NCBI RefSeq assembly: GCF_014640535.1
Contig: NZ_BMHD01000001.1
Location: 2,234,214-2,298,213, forward strand
Direction of reading: 5' to 3'
DNA length: 64,000 nucleotides
Origin: Cnuibacter physcomitrellae
Lineage (GTDB): Bacteria; Actinomycetota; Actinomycetes; Actinomycetales; Microbacteriaceae
The position numbers were made by a program, and so were the translations under genes. Positions within the stretch are counted from its first letter, which is position 1. The number at the start of each line of letters is the position of its first letter. Below the pieces are notes generated by a model. The model searched no databases. It was not told the DNA's origin and worked only from the letters and a program-made list of their open reading frames with translations. Below, piece after piece: positions 42,732 through 51,206 of this stretch.

Positions 42732-42795
42732 CCGGGTTTGTCCACCGAATGAACCCTCTTCCGTCCGGGAAGGAGCGTTTCGTGGACAAACCCGG
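42732..42795 (-). terminator. long inverted repeat after a LacI gene
   Basis: Arms CCGGGTTTGTCCAC (42732-42745) and GTGGACAAACCCGG (42782-42795) match perfectly, and with one bulge the stem extends inward (GAA/TTC). The inner 36 nt contain a second weak stem (CTTCC/GGAAG). It lies 37 nt past the LacI stop and ahead of the lipoprotein gene on the same strand, so it likely terminates the LacI transcript. Confidence 0.6.
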
Positions 42796-42831
42796 CACGC
42801 CCGCTCGGGCTGCGCCCCGAGGGGAGGGGGG

Positions 42832-43857
42832 TCAGGGAAGGGGAGCGGTGCTGCGGCGGGGGATGAGGAGGGGGGCGATGGGGACGGACGGGCCGTCCGC
42901 GTCGAGGCCGAGGAGGCGGTCGACGCAGCGCCGGCCGAGCTCGGCGAAGTCCTGGCGCACGGTGGTGAGCGGTGGCCAGAAGTGGGCGGCCTCGGGGATG
43001 TCGTCGAACCCGACCACGCTGATGTCGTCCGGCACACGGACACCGCCCTCGTGGAGGGCGTGGAGAAGCCCCAGCGCCATCTGGTCGTTCGACGAGAACA
43101 CCGCGGTGATGTGCCGTCGGGCGGCGAGCTCGAGACCGATCCGGTATCCGGAGCCGGCGCTCCAGTCGCCCTCGAGGATCGCCGCCGGCGCCAGCCCGGC
43201 CGCATCCAGCGCGGCACCGAAGGCGGCCGCGCGGGCCGTGGCGTCGAGCCAGTCCGACGGGCCGGCGATGTGGGCGATCGAGGTGTGGCCGAGCTCCAGG
43301 AGGTGGGCGACCGCGAGGCCCACGCCCGCCGCCTGATCCACCGCGAGCCCGGGATGCGTCCCGTGGCCCGGCGCCTGCAGCATCACGCGGGGCAGGGCGC
43401 GAGGGAGCGTCTCCACCGCGGTGAGGGCCTCCCCGTGCGGGGCGATCACGGCGAGCGCCTCGATCTGCTGGGAGAGCAGGTGGTCGAGCGAGGACCGCAC
43501 CTCGGTGGGGCCGATGCCTCCCGTGTCGGCGACGGAGACCGTGTACCCGTGCGATCGGGCCGCGGTCTCGATGGCCTGGATGCACGACGCCGGCCCGTAC
43601 TCGGCGCTCGACGTGGCGAGGATCCCGATCACGCCCGACCGGCGCATCGAGAGCGACCGCGCCGCGCGGCTCGGCGTGTACCCGAGCTCGGCGATGACCG
43701 TCCGGACCCGCTCCCGCGTCGCGGGCCGCACGCTCGGGTGGTCGTTCAGCACGCGGGACACCGTCTGATGCGAGACCCCCGCCAGCCTGGCGACGTCGCG
43801 GATGCTGACGCCCGAGACCCCGTCCTCGGCGGGCGGCCGCGCCTCGGGAGTCGTCAT
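42832..43857 (-). CDS. LacI-family transcriptional regulator
   Basis: A 341-residue LacI/GalR repressor. HTH: VSIRDVARLAGVSHQTVSRV, followed by the hinge helix in PSRAARSLSMRRSGVIGILA. The effector domain includes VFSSNDQMALGLL and the C-terminal DDISVVGFDDIPEAAHF...TVRQDFAELGR. The ATG at 43857 is used rather than one 27 nt upstream. The neighbouring ara operon and importer carry TGTGA-type palindromes, making this one of two candidate arabinose regulators. Divergent from the SDR gene at 43930. Confidence 0.9.
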   Translation of the reverse strand: MTTPEARPPAEDGVSGVSIRDVARLAGVSHQTVSRVLNDHPSVRPATRERVRTVIAELGYTPSRAARSLSMRRSGVIGILATSSAEYGPASCIQAIETAARSHGYTVSVADTGGIGPTEVRSSLDHLLSQQIEALAVIAPHGEALTAVETLPRALPRVMLQAPGHGTHPGLAVDQAAGVGLAVAHLLELGHTSIAHIAGPSDWLDATARAAAFGAALDAAGLAPAAILEGDWSAGSGYRIGLELAARRHITAVFSSNDQMALGLLHALHEGGVRVPDDISVVGFDDIPEAAHFWPPLTTVRQDFAELGRRCVDRLLGLDADGPSVPIAPLLIPRRSTAPLP

Positions 43858-43929
43858 CCGGCGAGTGTATCGGGCACGGAGCACGTCGAAGGGGCCGCCG
43901 GACGCCCGGACGGGAGCAGACTGGGGGTC

Positions 43930-44820
43930 ATGCGCATCGCGGTCACAGGGTCATCCGGCAAGCTCGGGTCGGTCGTCGCGGCGGAACTGAGAGCCGCCGG
44001 CCACGAGGTCATCGGCCTCGACGCCGTCGGCCGGCGCGGGCCGGGGTTCGTGCAGGTCGACCTCACCGACCACGGCCAGGTGATCGACGCGCTCGGCGGT
44101 GTCGGCGATCAGCACGACGGGGTGGATGCGCTCGTGCACCTGGCCGCGATCCCCGCGCCGGGCATCCGCAGCGACATCGCCACCTTCCACAACAACATCG
44201 CGGCCACCTTCAACGTGTTCTGGGCGGCGACGCGGCTCGGCATCCGCCGCATCGTCTACGCCTCCAGTGAGACCGTGCTCGGGCTGCCGTTCGACGTGCC
44301 GCCGCCCTACATCCCGGTGGACGAGGACTACCCGGCGCGCCCCGAGTCGGTGTACTCGCTGGTGAAGCACCTCGAGGAGCAGCTGGCGATCGAGCTCGTG
44401 CGCTGGCATCCCGATCTCTCGATCACCGCCCTCCGGTTCTCGAACGTGATGGTCGACGAGGACTACGCCGCCTTCCCGTTCGACGACGACCCGCTCGAGC
44501 GCAAGTGGAACCTGTGGGGCTACATCGACGCCCGGGATGGCGCGCAGGCCGTGCAGCGGGCGCTCGAGGTCGCTCCCCCGGGCTTCGACCGCTTCATCAT
44601 CGCGGCCGCCGACACGGTGTCGACCGTCCCGAACGAGGAGCTCATCGCCGCGGTGTTCCCCGACGTGCCGAGGAAGCGCGCGGTGACCGCTGACGAGACG
44701 CTGCTGTCGATCGACAAGGCCCGTCGCCTCCTCGGCTACGCGCCGACGCACTCCTGGCGTGACTCCCGCGGCACCAGCAGCACGCGCGACACCCCCGGCA
44801 CCAGCGGGTCGCGCACCTGA
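43930..44820 (+). CDS. extended-SDR NAD(P)-dependent oxidoreductase/epimerase
   Basis: A 296-residue enzyme. The Rossmann motif is VTGSSGKLG (6-14), the catalytic pair is in SVYSLVKHLEEQL (YxxxK), and ASSETVLGLP carries the active-site Ser/Thr. Similar proteins act on sugars or nucleotide sugars; the position between two LacI genes beside arabinose genes suggests a sugar substrate. The family would normally end near LGYAPTHSWR; the last 18 residues (DSRGTSSTRDTPGTSGSRT) are extra and arise from a DNA segment resembling the 3' end of the convergent LacI gene. Confidence 0.82.
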   Translation: MRIAVTGSSGKLGSVVAAELRAAGHEVIGLDAVGRRGPGFVQVDLTDHGQVIDALGGVGDQHDGVDALVHLAAIPAPGIRSDIATFHNNIAATFNVFWAATRLGIRRIVYASSETVLGLPFDVPPPYIPVDEDYPARPESVYSLVKHLEEQLAIELVRWHPDLSITALRFSNVMVDEDYAAFPFDDDPLERKWNLWGYIDARDGAQAVQRALEVAPPGFDRFIIAAADTVSTVPNEELIAAVFPDVPRKRAVTADETLLSIDKARRLLGYAPTHSWRDSRGTSSTRDTPGTSGSRT

Positions 44821-44827
44821 CGCCTGC

Positions 44828-45838
44828 TCAGCGCGGCCGCGTCGACTCCCGCAGCACCAGCCGGGTCGGGATCGGGGTGTCCTCGGTGACACGATCCGGC
44901 TCGTCGGCGAGCACGAGCACCTTCTGCATCATGAGCGCCCCGAGCGCGGCGAAGTCCTGCCGCACGGTCGTCAGCGGCGGCAGCAGATAGGGCGACTCGG
45001 GGAGGTCGTCGAACCCGACGACCCCCACGTCCTCGGGCACGCGCAGGCCGCGAGCGCGGAGGGCGGACAGCGCTCCGATCGACATGTGGTCGTTCGCGAT
45101 GAAGAGCCCGTCGCCGGGCCGGACGTCGAGGTCCTGGACGATCCGATAGCCGCTCTCGGCCGACCAGTCCCCCACCTCGGGCTCGACGACCTCGCGGAGG
45201 GCGGCGGCCATCTCGTCGCGCCACCCGCGGACCCGCTCGAGCGCGTCCGGCGCCCGGGACGCCCCGGCCACGTGCAGGATCCGCTCGTACCCCGACTCGA
45301 TGAGGTGCCGGGTGGCCGCGCGCGCCCCGCGGTACTGGTCGATCGAGACCAGCAGCGGATGGGGGCGGCTGGTCGCCGCGGCGGCGACCAGGGGGACGCC
45401 GACCTGCAGCCCCTGGATGCTCTGCAGCACCTCGATGTCGACCACGATGAGGACGAGGGCGTCGACACGCTGTCTCAGCAGTCCCTCGACGGCGGTGCGG
45501 ACGGCCGCGACGTCGTTGTCGGGTGTGCTCACCGCGTCCACGTTGTAGCGCGCGGCGCGGGCCGCGAAGTTGAAGCTGGTGGCGATCGAGGTGGGTCCGT
45601 AGTCGAGCGTGCCGGGGGTCACCAGCCCGATCGTGCGCGTGCGGCGGGTCACCAGGGCGCGAGCCGCGGGAGACGGGCTGTAGCGGAGCTGCGCGATCGC
45701 CTGCTCCACCCGCGTGCGGGTCGCCGGCTTCACGTTCGGCATGTCGTTGAGCACGCGCGAGACGGTCTGGTGGGAGACGCCCGCCAGGCGCGCGACATCG
45801 AAGATGGTGGCGGCGCGCGCCCCCTTGCCCTCAGCCAT
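44828..45838 (-). CDS. LacI-family transcriptional regulator
   Basis: A 336-residue LacI/GalR repressor: HTH IFDVARLAGVSHQTVSRVLND, hinge SPAARALVTRRTRTIGLV, C-terminal VGVVGFDDLPESPYLLP...TVRQDFAALGALM and the terminal LVLRESTRPR. It overlaps the upstream ATPase gene by 8 nt and is thus the last gene of the sugar ABC operon. This makes it the likeliest local repressor of the importer and the ara operon, acting at the TGTGA/TCACA palindromes. Confidence 0.9.
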   Translation of the reverse strand: MAEGKGARAATIFDVARLAGVSHQTVSRVLNDMPNVKPATRTRVEQAIAQLRYSPSPAARALVTRRTRTIGLVTPGTLDYGPTSIATSFNFAARAARYNVDAVSTPDNDVAAVRTAVEGLLRQRVDALVLIVVDIEVLQSIQGLQVGVPLVAAAATSRPHPLLVSIDQYRGARAATRHLIESGYERILHVAGASRAPDALERVRGWRDEMAAALREVVEPEVGDWSAESGYRIVQDLDVRPGDGLFIANDHMSIGALSALRARGLRVPEDVGVVGFDDLPESPYLLPPLTTVRQDFAALGALMMQKVLVLADEPDRVTEDTPIPTRLVLRESTRPR

Positions 45839-47381
45839 CCGCGGCGTCTCCCTGCTCGGGGCGCGCGACGAGGGCGAGCAGCCGCTCGGGGGTCAGGTCG
45901 GCCGCGGAGAGGGTGTCGACCACCCGGCCGCTGCGGAGGACCATGACCGTCGTGGAGACACGCAGCACCTCCTCGAGCTCGGCCGAGATGTAGACGACCG
46001 CCAGCCCGTTGTCCGCGAGCTCGCCGACGAGGCGCTGCACCTCGGCCTTCGCGCCGACGTCGATGCCCCTGGTCGGCTCGTCGAGCACCACGATGTCGGG
46101 CGCCAGCGCCAGCAGGCGTGCCAGCAGGACCTTCTGCTGGTTGCCCCCCGACAGCTCGCCCACCTTGCGGTCGATGTCGGCGGGGCGGATGTGGAGGGCG
46201 TCGACCCAGCTCTGCGCCAGTTCCCGTCGTCGCGCGACGCTCATCCGGTGGAGCACTCCGCGCTGGGCCTGCAGGGCGAGGGTGATGTTGTCGAGCACGC
46301 TGAGGTCGGCGATGATCCCGTCGGATCGGCGGTTCTCCGAGGAGTACACGATGCCCGAGAGAGCCGCCTGTCTCGGGGAGCGGAACACCCGCGGGGCTCC
46401 CGCCACCGTGAGCCGGCCCTCATCGAGCCGGTCGACGCCGCTGACGGCTCGCGCGAGCTCGCTCCGGCCCGAGCCGAGCAGACCCGCGACCCCGAGGACC
46501 TCCCCCGGCGAGAGGGTGATGTCCGCTCGCTGGATGCCGGGACGCACCGTGATCCCCCGACCCTCGAGGATCGCCACGTCGGGATCGTGCCTCGTCTTCT
46601 CCGGCAGCGGCACGTCCTCCGAGGCTCCGGCCGAGCCGAGCATCTTCTCGACCAGGTCGACCCGGAGCAGCTCGCGGGTCGAGTACTCCCCCACGAGCCG
46701 GCCGTCGCGCAGGACGGTGACGCGGTCGCAGATCTCGTACACCTGGTCGAGGAAGTGCGAGACGAAGACGATCGCGACGCCGGAGGCGGCGAGCTGGCGC
46801 ATCACGCGGAAGAGCTCGGCGACCTCGTCGGCGTCGAGGCTGGAGGTGGGCTCGTCGAGCACCAGGATGCGGACGTCGGTCGAGATCGCGCGTGCGATCG
46901 CGACGATCTGCTGCAGCGCGAGGGAGTGCGTGCCGAGCAACGACGCGGTATCGACCTCGATGCCCAGCGAGGCGAGCACCTCGGCCGCCTGCTGCCGCAT
47001 CCGCCTGTGATCGATGGCGCCCAGGCGGCGCGGCTCCCGCCCGAGGAAGACGTTCTCGGCGACCGTCAGGTTCGGGAGGAGGTCGACCTCCTGGTACACG
47101 GCGGAGATCCCCGCGCCCTGCGCGTGACGGGGTGAGGCGAAGCGGACCTCGTCCCCCTCGATCCGGATGGTGCCGGAGGTCAGCTGGATGGCCCCCGTGA
47201 TCGCCTTGAGGAGCGTCGACTTGCCCGCGCCGTTCTCCCCCATGAGGGAGTGGATCTCGCCGGGTCGGAGGTGGAAGTCGACCGAGTCGAGGACCGTCTC
47301 CGGCCCATAGCGGACCGTGGCGCCGCTGACGTCGAGCAGCGCCGGCGTCGTCGGCGGCGTCGGGTCCATGGGTCCTATCAT
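45831..47381 (-). CDS. second sugar ABC ATPase (RbsA/MglA/YtfR type)
   Basis: A 516-residue double-domain sugar importer ATPase. First half: Walker A GENGAGKST, Walker B ILVLDEPTSSLD, H-loop FVSHFLDQVYEI. Second half: degenerate Walker A GLLGSGRSEL, signature LSGGNQQKV, Walker B IVVLDEPTRGIDVGA. The start is uncertain (47381, or MDP at 47369). It lies downstream of both permease genes, 45 nt from the last, although the operon already has a complete ATPase (49477-51039). It may be an alternative or partner subunit. Confidence 0.88.
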   Translation of the reverse strand: MIGPMDPTPPTTPALLDVSGATVRYGPETVLDSVDFHLRPGEIHSLMGENGAGKSTLLKAITGAIQLTSGTIRIEGDEVRFASPRHAQGAGISAVYQEVDLLPNLTVAENVFLGREPRRLGAIDHRRMRQQAAEVLASLGIEVDTASLLGTHSLALQQIVAIARAISTDVRILVLDEPTSSLDADEVAELFRVMRQLAASGVAIVFVSHFLDQVYEICDRVTVLRDGRLVGEYSTRELLRVDLVEKMLGSAGASEDVPLPEKTRHDPDVAILEGRGITVRPGIQRADITLSPGEVLGVAGLLGSGRSELARAVSGVDRLDEGRLTVAGAPRVFRSPRQAALSGIVYSSENRRSDGIIADLSVLDNITLALQAQRGVLHRMSVARRRELAQSWVDALHIRPADIDRKVGELSGGNQQKVLLARLLALAPDIVVLDEPTRGIDVGAKAEVQRLVGELADNGLAVVYISAELEEVLRVSTTVMVLRSGRVVDTLSAADLTPERLLALVARPEQGDAADG

Positions 47382-47426
47382 GCATGCTCGGGTCGCGGCG
47401 CCCGTTCCGCGCCGCGACCCGCGAGG

Positions 47427-48446
47427 TCAGCTGCGGCGGGCCGACCGCCGGACGATCAGGCGCTGCACGACGACGAACACGAGCAGCAGGGCTCCGACGG
47501 TGATCCTCGTCCACGACTGCTCGGCGCCGAGGAACGAGATGATCGTCTTGATCAGCCCGTACACGAACACGCCGATCATCGAGCCGAGGACGAAGCCGCT
47601 CCCGCCGGTGAGCAGGGTGCCTCCGATGACCACGGCAGCGATGGTGTCGAGCTCGGTCCCCATGCCGTTCAGCGGATAGCCCGCACCCGAGTAGGCGGTG
47701 AGGATGATGCCGGCCAGTCCCGCGCAGACGCCGCTGATGACGTAGGCGATCAGCTTCGTCCGCACGACCGCCAGACCCATGAGCCGCGCCGACTGCTCGT
47801 TGCCGCCGACCGCGTAGATCGTGCGCCCGAAGCGCGTGTAGCGCAGCACGATCGCGGCGATCGCGACGGACAGCAGTGCGATGATCCCGGTCGGCGTGAT
47901 GTACCAGCCCGCGAAGGAGAAGCGGGTCGACTGCAGCCAGAGCAGCCCGCCGTCCTCGACCTTGATCGACTCGAGGCTGACCACGAACGCCAGGCCCCGG
48001 GCGAGGAACATCCCGACCAGGGACGCGATGAACGGCTGCACGTCGAAGTACTGCACGAGCAGGCCGATGAGCAGACCGATGGCCGCGCCGATGAGGATCA
48101 TCGACGGCACCGCGACCCCGACCGGGACCCCGTCGCCGAGGAGCCGGGCGCACAGGATGCCGGTGAACGCCATGACCGCGCCGACCGAGAGGTCGATGCC
48201 GCCGGTGAGGATGACGAAGGTCATGCCCACCGCGAGCACGAGGAGGTACGCGTTGTCGAGCAGGATCGACGACAGGATGCGCGGCAGCTGGAAGTTGGGG
48301 AAGTAGGCCACCGCGCCGATGATCATGACGAGGAGGATGCCGAGCGCCGCGAAGACCGGCACCCAGGCGACGTGACGGGCGAGGAAGCGTCGGCCGAGGC
48401 TCGCGCGCTGCGCGGCCGGGCGCCGGACGGCGGTGAGTGTGGTCAT
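47427..48446 (-). CDS. yjfF: sugar ABC permease, YjfF-like
   Basis: A 339-residue RbsC-type permease with about eight to ten membrane segments. Landmarks: LAVGMTFVILTGGIDLSVGAVMAFTG, GLLVQYFDVQPFIASLVGMFLARGLAF and AVVIGGTLLTGGSGFVLGSMIGVFVYGLI. Compared with its operon neighbour it carries the IEDGGL-like SIKVEDGGLLW insertion typical of the second permease of the YtfT/YjfF pair. Start overlaps the preceding stop (ATGA). Confidence 0.85.
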   Translation of the reverse strand: MTTLTAVRRPAAQRASLGRRFLARHVAWVPVFAALGILLVMIIGAVAYFPNFQLPRILSSILLDNAYLLVLAVGMTFVILTGGIDLSVGAVMAFTGILCARLLGDGVPVGVAVPSMILIGAAIGLLIGLLVQYFDVQPFIASLVGMFLARGLAFVVSLESIKVEDGGLLWLQSTRFSFAGWYITPTGIIALLSVAIAAIVLRYTRFGRTIYAVGGNEQSARLMGLAVVRTKLIAYVISGVCAGLAGIILTAYSGAGYPLNGMGTELDTIAAVVIGGTLLTGGSGFVLGSMIGVFVYGLIKTIISFLGAEQSWTRITVGALLLVFVVVQRLIVRRSARRS

Positions 48447-49480
48447 GACAGCACCTTCGAGTCGGGACGGGTCGTGGGCCGGGCGAGTCGGCCGGCGGAG
48501 GAGAGCCAGCCGCGCACCCGGCGCGACTGGGCGAGGACGACGATCGCGACCGCGATGGCCATGAACACCGGGCTGACCGCGGGCGGCACTCCGAGGAAGG
48601 TGATCGTGCTCTTCAGCGTCTGGATCGTGAAGACGCCGATCACCGTGCCCGCGATGCTGAACTTGCCGCCCGCCAGCGAGGTGCCGCCGAGCACCACGGC
48701 GAGGATCGCATCCAGCTCGATGTACAGGCCGGCGGAGTTCGCGTCCGCGGCCATGATGTTCGAGCTGTAGAGGATGCCGGCCATTCCCGCGAGCGTGCCG
48801 CTGGCGATGTAGGCGCCCCAGACGATGCTGCGGGAGCGGACACCCGCGAGCCGACTCGCCTCGGGGTTGATGCCGACGGCCTCCGTGAGCATGCCGAGCG
48901 CGGTGCGCCGCTCGAGCAGCGCGACCACGGCGATGGCGGCCAGCGAGACGAAGAACGCGAACGGCAGCCCGATCACGTAGCCCTGGGCCATGAACTGATA
49001 GGGATCGCTGTTGATCGTGGTGATGAAGCCGCCCGTGATGAGGAGCGCGACGCCGCGACCGGCGAGCATGAGCACCAGGGTCGCGATGATCGGCTGGATG
49101 CCGAGCACCGACACCAGGAAGCCGTTCCAGACGCCGAGCACCAGGGCGACGCCGACGCCGGCCAGGATCGCGACGGCGACGGTGCCGAGGCCGCCGGGAT
49201 CGTTCGATCCCTCGATGACGGTGAGCGAGACCGCGCCCGACACCGCCATGATCGCGCCGACCGACAGGTCGATGCCGCGCGTGGCGATCACGATCGTCAT
49301 GCCGAGCGCGACGAGCATCAGCGGGGCGCTGTTGCGGAGGATGTCGATCAGCGATCCGTAGAGCTCGCCGTTCTGCAGCGTGATGCTGAGGAACGACGGT
49401 CGCGAGACCGTGTTGATGACGATGAGCAGCAGGAGCGCTGCGATGGGCCAGACGAGCCTGTGGGAGAACAGCCTCTTCAT
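48443..49480 (-). CDS. ytfT: sugar ABC permease, YtfT-like
   Basis: A 345-residue RbsC-type permease. Landmarks: LMLVALGMTIVIATRGIDLSVGAIMAVSGAV, VSVLGIQPIIATLVLMLAGRGVALLITGG and ELDAILAVVLGGTSLAGGKFSIAGTVIG. It forms the membrane channel with the YjfF-like protein. Its ATG overlaps the ATPase stop (ATGA). The pair and the binding protein type point to furanose-form arabinose or galactose uptake. Confidence 0.85.
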   Translation of the reverse strand: MKRLFSHRLVWPIAALLLLIVINTVSRPSFLSITLQNGELYGSLIDILRNSAPLMLVALGMTIVIATRGIDLSVGAIMAVSGAVSLTVIEGSNDPGGLGTVAVAILAGVGVALVLGVWNGFLVSVLGIQPIIATLVLMLAGRGVALLITGGFITTINSDPYQFMAQGYVIGLPFAFFVSLAAIAVVALLERRTALGMLTEAVGINPEASRLAGVRSRSIVWGAYIASGTLAGMAGILYSSNIMAADANSAGLYIELDAILAVVLGGTSLAGGKFSIAGTVIGVFTIQTLKSTITFLGVPPAVSPVFMAIAVAIVVLAQSRRVRGWLSSAGRLARPTTRPDSKVLS

Positions 49481-51039
49481 GCGATCTTCTCCTGTTCGGT
49501 GACGAGCGCCTCGTCCTCGATCGCTGGGGAGTCCTCCGCGGCGATGAAGGCGACGAGATCGTCGACGTCGGTGTCGACGGTCGTCAGCTCGCCGATCTTA
49601 TGACGGTCGCGCAGCACCGCGACACGTTGCGCGATGCGGAGCACCTCCTCCAGCTCGGAGGAGATGAAGACGACGGAGAGGCCCTTCTCGGCCAGCTCCG
49701 CGACCTTCCGCTGGATGTCGGCCTTCGCGCCGACGTCGATGCCCCTGGTCGGCTCGTCGAGGACGAGCAGCTCGGGGGCCGTGGCGAGCCAGCGGGCGAG
49801 CAGCACCTTCTGCTGGTTGCCGCCCGACAGGTTGCGGATGAGGGCGTGGGGATCGGCCGGACGCACGCCCAGCGCCGTCATGTACTCCGAGACCAGGGCA
49901 TCCTTCTCGGCCTTGCTCACCCGGCGGAGCGCGCCCCGCCGGGCCTGCACGCCGAGGAGGATGTTCTCGGCGACCGTCAGGTCCCCGATGATCCCCTCGC
50001 CCCTGCGGTCCTCGGACGAGAACGCGACCCGTCGGTCGAGTGCGTGGCGGGGAGTGGTCAGACGCGCCACCCGGCCGTGCACCTCGGTGGTGCCGCTGTC
50101 GGCGCGCTCGGCGCCGGTGATGAGACGGGCGAGCTCGGTGCGGCCGGATCCGAGCAGACCGGCAAGGCCGACCACCTCTCCGGGGTGGACGTCGAGGTCG
50201 ATGGGCTCGAGCATCCCCTTCTTGCCCACGCCGACGGCGCGGAGGACCGGGATGCCGGAGCGGTCGATGGCGCGTCCCGCACTGGCGGAGAGGGAGTCGA
50301 GCTCGCTGAGCTCACGACCGATCATGGCGGCGACGAGGGCGCCGCGGTCGATCTCGCCGACCCGGTACTCGCCGACCAGACTGCCGTTGCGCAGCACGGT
50401 CAGGCGGTCGGAGATCTCGTAGACCTGGTCGAGGAAGTGGGAGACGAAGAGGATGGCCACACCCCGGTCGCGGAGGCGCCGCACCACGGTGAACAGCTGC
50501 TGCACCTCGTCGCGGTCGAGGCTCGAGGTGGGCTCGTCGAGCACCAGCACGCTCGTGTCGACGACCATCGAGCGGCTGATGGCGATGAGCTGCTGCACCG
50601 CGATCGAGTGCGTGGACAGCACGGAGCGCGTGTCGAGGTCGAGCCCCAGCTCGGCGAGGTGCCCGGCTGCCTCACGGTGGAGGCGCTTCCAGTCGATGCC
50701 GCCCATCCGGCGGGGCTCGTTGCCGAGCATGACGTTCTCACCGACGGTGAGGTTCTGGCACAGGTTCACCTCCTGGTACACGGTGGAGATGCCCGCCGCC
50801 TGGGCGTCGGCGGTGGAGCGGAACGTCCGCTCCTGTCCCCCGACGGTGATCGTGCCGGAGTCGATGCCGTAGACGCCGGTGAGCGCCTTGATGAGGGTGG
50901 ACTTCCCGGCGCCGTTCTCGCCCATGAGCGAGTGGACCTCGCCGGGGTAGAGCGAGAAGTCGACACCGTCCAGGGCCTTGACCCCGGGGAACTGGATGCT
51001 GATGCCGCGCATCGCGACGACGGCAGGCGAGGAGAACAT
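49477..51039 (-). CDS. ytfR: sugar ABC ATPase, YtfR-like
   Basis: A 520-residue double-domain ATPase. First half: Walker A GENGAGKST, YQEVNLCQNLTVGENVML, Walker B VLVLDEPTSSLD, H-loop FVSHFLDQVYEI. Second half: degenerate GLLGSGRTELAR, signature LSGGNQQKV and LLVLDEPTRGIDVGA. The ATG at 51039 follows GAAGGAAG; the open frame upstream is the hairpin region. It lies directly before the two permeases and after the binding protein. Confidence 0.9.
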   Translation of the reverse strand: MFSSPAVVAMRGISIQFPGVKALDGVDFSLYPGEVHSLMGENGAGKSTLIKALTGVYGIDSGTITVGGQERTFRSTADAQAAGISTVYQEVNLCQNLTVGENVMLGNEPRRMGGIDWKRLHREAAGHLAELGLDLDTRSVLSTHSIAVQQLIAISRSMVVDTSVLVLDEPTSSLDRDEVQQLFTVVRRLRDRGVAILFVSHFLDQVYEISDRLTVLRNGSLVGEYRVGEIDRGALVAAMIGRELSELDSLSASAGRAIDRSGIPVLRAVGVGKKGMLEPIDLDVHPGEVVGLAGLLGSGRTELARLITGAERADSGTTEVHGRVARLTTPRHALDRRVAFSSEDRRGEGIIGDLTVAENILLGVQARRGALRRVSKAEKDALVSEYMTALGVRPADPHALIRNLSGGNQQKVLLARWLATAPELLVLDEPTRGIDVGAKADIQRKVAELAEKGLSVVFISSELEEVLRIAQRVAVLRDRHKIGELTTVDTDVDDLVAFIAAEDSPAIEDEALVTEQEKIA

Positions 51040-51099
51040 GCGGGACGCTTCCTTCGTGAGAGCCGTCCGGCAGGCCGGCGGCTCGTCGAGCGGTGGGAG

Positions 51100-51144
51100 A
51101 TGCGCCCCGCGGGAGCTGCGTGAGCCAGCTCGCGCGGGGCGCAT
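51100..51144 (-). terminator. intercistronic hairpin after the sugar-binding protein gene
   Basis: Outer arms ATGCGCCCCGCG (51100-51111) and CGCGGGGCGCAT (51133-51144) are perfectly complementary; an inner AGCTG/CAGCT pair (51114-51118, 51126-51130) continues the stem. It lies between the binding-protein stop and the ATPase start and probably partly terminates or protects the binding-protein message. Confidence 0.65.
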
Positions 51145-51206
51145 CCGTTCGAGGGGCGCCGACCTCGGCGGTCGGCGGCGTCACCCGAGGCGGGAGCGCG
51201 TCGGGA

